Below are positions 63,483-64,000 of a DNA stretch of 64,000 bases, piece by piece. How positions within the stretch are numbered: position 1 is the stretch's first letter; each line of letters opens with the position of its first letter. The stretch lies in assembly GCA_003990705.1 (NCBI GenBank), contig AP018318.1, positions 2,607,501 to 2,671,500 of the forward strand, in the 5' to 3' direction. The notes beneath the pieces were generated by a model. It saw only the letters and a list, made by a program, of their open reading frames with translations. It searched no databases and was not told the DNA's origin. Source of the stretch: Nostoc sp. HK-01 (lineage in GTDB: Bacteria; Cyanobacteriota; Cyanobacteriia; Cyanobacteriales; Nostocaceae). Both the position numbers and the translations under genes were made by a program.

Positions 63483-64000
63483 TCAACAACTAGTAAGTTC
63501 ACCTTGTAGTATGGTGACTGCTTGACCTGAGAGGAGTACGCGATCGCCGCCATCATAATATAATTTGACGACACCACCCCGACTAGATGCTTGATAAGCC
63601 AAGAAAGTATTCTTATTCAAGCGATCGCGCCAAAACGGTGCTAAACAGCAATGGGCGGCTCCTGTCACTGGATCTTCATCAATACCGAGGGCTGGTGCAA
63701 AAAAACGCGAAACAAAATCATATTCTGAGCCTGGATAAGCTTTACTAGTAACGATTACCCCATGTACAGGTAATGTTTTCAAAAGTTGAAAATTCGGCTG
63801 CATTTGCCGTACTACATCCTCAGATTCTACTTCTACGAGATAACCGAGAGAATTTTGATATACAGCTTGATAATTTACACCTAAAGCAGTACTGAGTTCC
63901 GCTGGTGCGTTCGTCGCTTGCGAGTGATTTACAGGGAAATCTAGCTCAATCCATTCATTTTGGCGCTTGGCAATCAGTAACCCACTTTTGGTATGAAATC
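63483..64000 (-). CDS. PhzF-family isomerase, partial (N-terminus beyond window)
   Basis: The C-terminal 172 or so residues of a PhzF/DapF-fold protein; the gene runs off the right edge of the window. In frame upstream of the first Met is FHTKSGLLIAKRQNEW, so the start is outside. The key segment FFAPALGIDEDPVTGAAHCCLAPFW is the DPVTG-S/A-AH signature of PhzF-like proteins, and YDGGDRVLLSGQAV is the usual end. These enzymes catalyse hydrogen shifts or isomerisations; the physiological substrate in cyanobacteria is unknown. The gene continues outside, so operon context is not visible. Confidence 0.87.
   Translation of the reverse strand, partial: FHTKSGLLIAKRQNEWIELDFPVNHSQATNAPAELSTALGVNYQAVYQNSLGYLVEVESEDVVRQMQPNFQLLKTLPVHGVIVTSKAYPGSEYDFVSRFFAPALGIDEDPVTGAAHCCLAPFWRDRLNKNTFLAYQASSRGGVVKLYYDGGDRVLLSGQAVTILQGELTSC

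Overview
The window looks like chromosomal DNA of a filamentous, probably heterocyst-forming cyanobacterium of the Nostoc/Anabaena/Calothrix group. The octamer GCGATCGC (HIP1) occurs throughout. There are many multidomain signalling proteins (Ser/Thr kinase-histidine kinase hybrids, a CyaC-type adenylate cyclase, a kinase-WD40 protein). Short heptanucleotide repeat arrays sit at gene ends, and there are PEP-CTERM, FecR and two-partner-secretion exoproteins, an RRM-type RNA-binding protein and a chelatase H subunit. The identification rests on reading the sequence; no database was searched.

Layout. 0-8 kb: a decayed histidine-kinase tail, then a two-gene operon of a 1,809-aa Ser/Thr-kinase/ATPase/GAF/histidine-kinase protein and a PAS histidine kinase. 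8-15.6 kb: a DUF2256 mini-protein, isoaspartyl peptidase, glmU, an HD-GYP response regulator, an MnmC-like methyltransferase and a sulfurtransferase. 15.6-21.1 kb: a divergent pair of exported proteins (barrel-like and FecR plus Gly/Asn repeats), a YqiA-like esterase, hisC and an unknown gene. 21.8-28.4 kb: a GNAT acetyltransferase, cyaC with a possible cAMP-receptor site upstream, a TonB-like protein and tRNA-Gly(UCC). 28.5-37.6 kb: a DUF1772 protein, a transposase remnant, a second-type chelatase H gene carrying an in-frame palindromic repeat, a haemagglutinin-type exoprotein and a PEP-CTERM protein. 37.7-47.6 kb: an ABC exporter, an active kinase-WD40 protein, small unknown genes, an IF-3 gene that seems to start at AUU, a PII-like gene with a MITE in its leader, an RRM protein, a hydrolase and a pseudokinase. 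47.7-50.9 kb: a Tat-exported GMC oxidoreductase and a DUF4336 protein. 50.9-56.2 kb: an accessory island with 63-bp repeats, a small unknown gene possibly joined by -1 frameshifting to an NB-ARC/TPR protein, and two PIN toxin-antitoxin cassettes each followed by a decayed copy of the TPR gene's 3' end. 56.3-64 kb: a collagen-like exoprotein, an orphan NrtB-like permease, a 1,481-aa nitric oxide synthase with two globin-like domains and fused reductase, and the end of a PhzF-family gene.

The most noteworthy items are the globin-NOS-reductase fusion, the NB-ARC/TPR plus toxin-antitoxin island with its repeated tails and slippery heptamer, the AUU-initiated IF-3 gene, the MITE with intact 10-bp target duplication, the palindrome read in frame inside the chelatase gene, and the heptamer arrays that supply or touch the stop codons of several genes.
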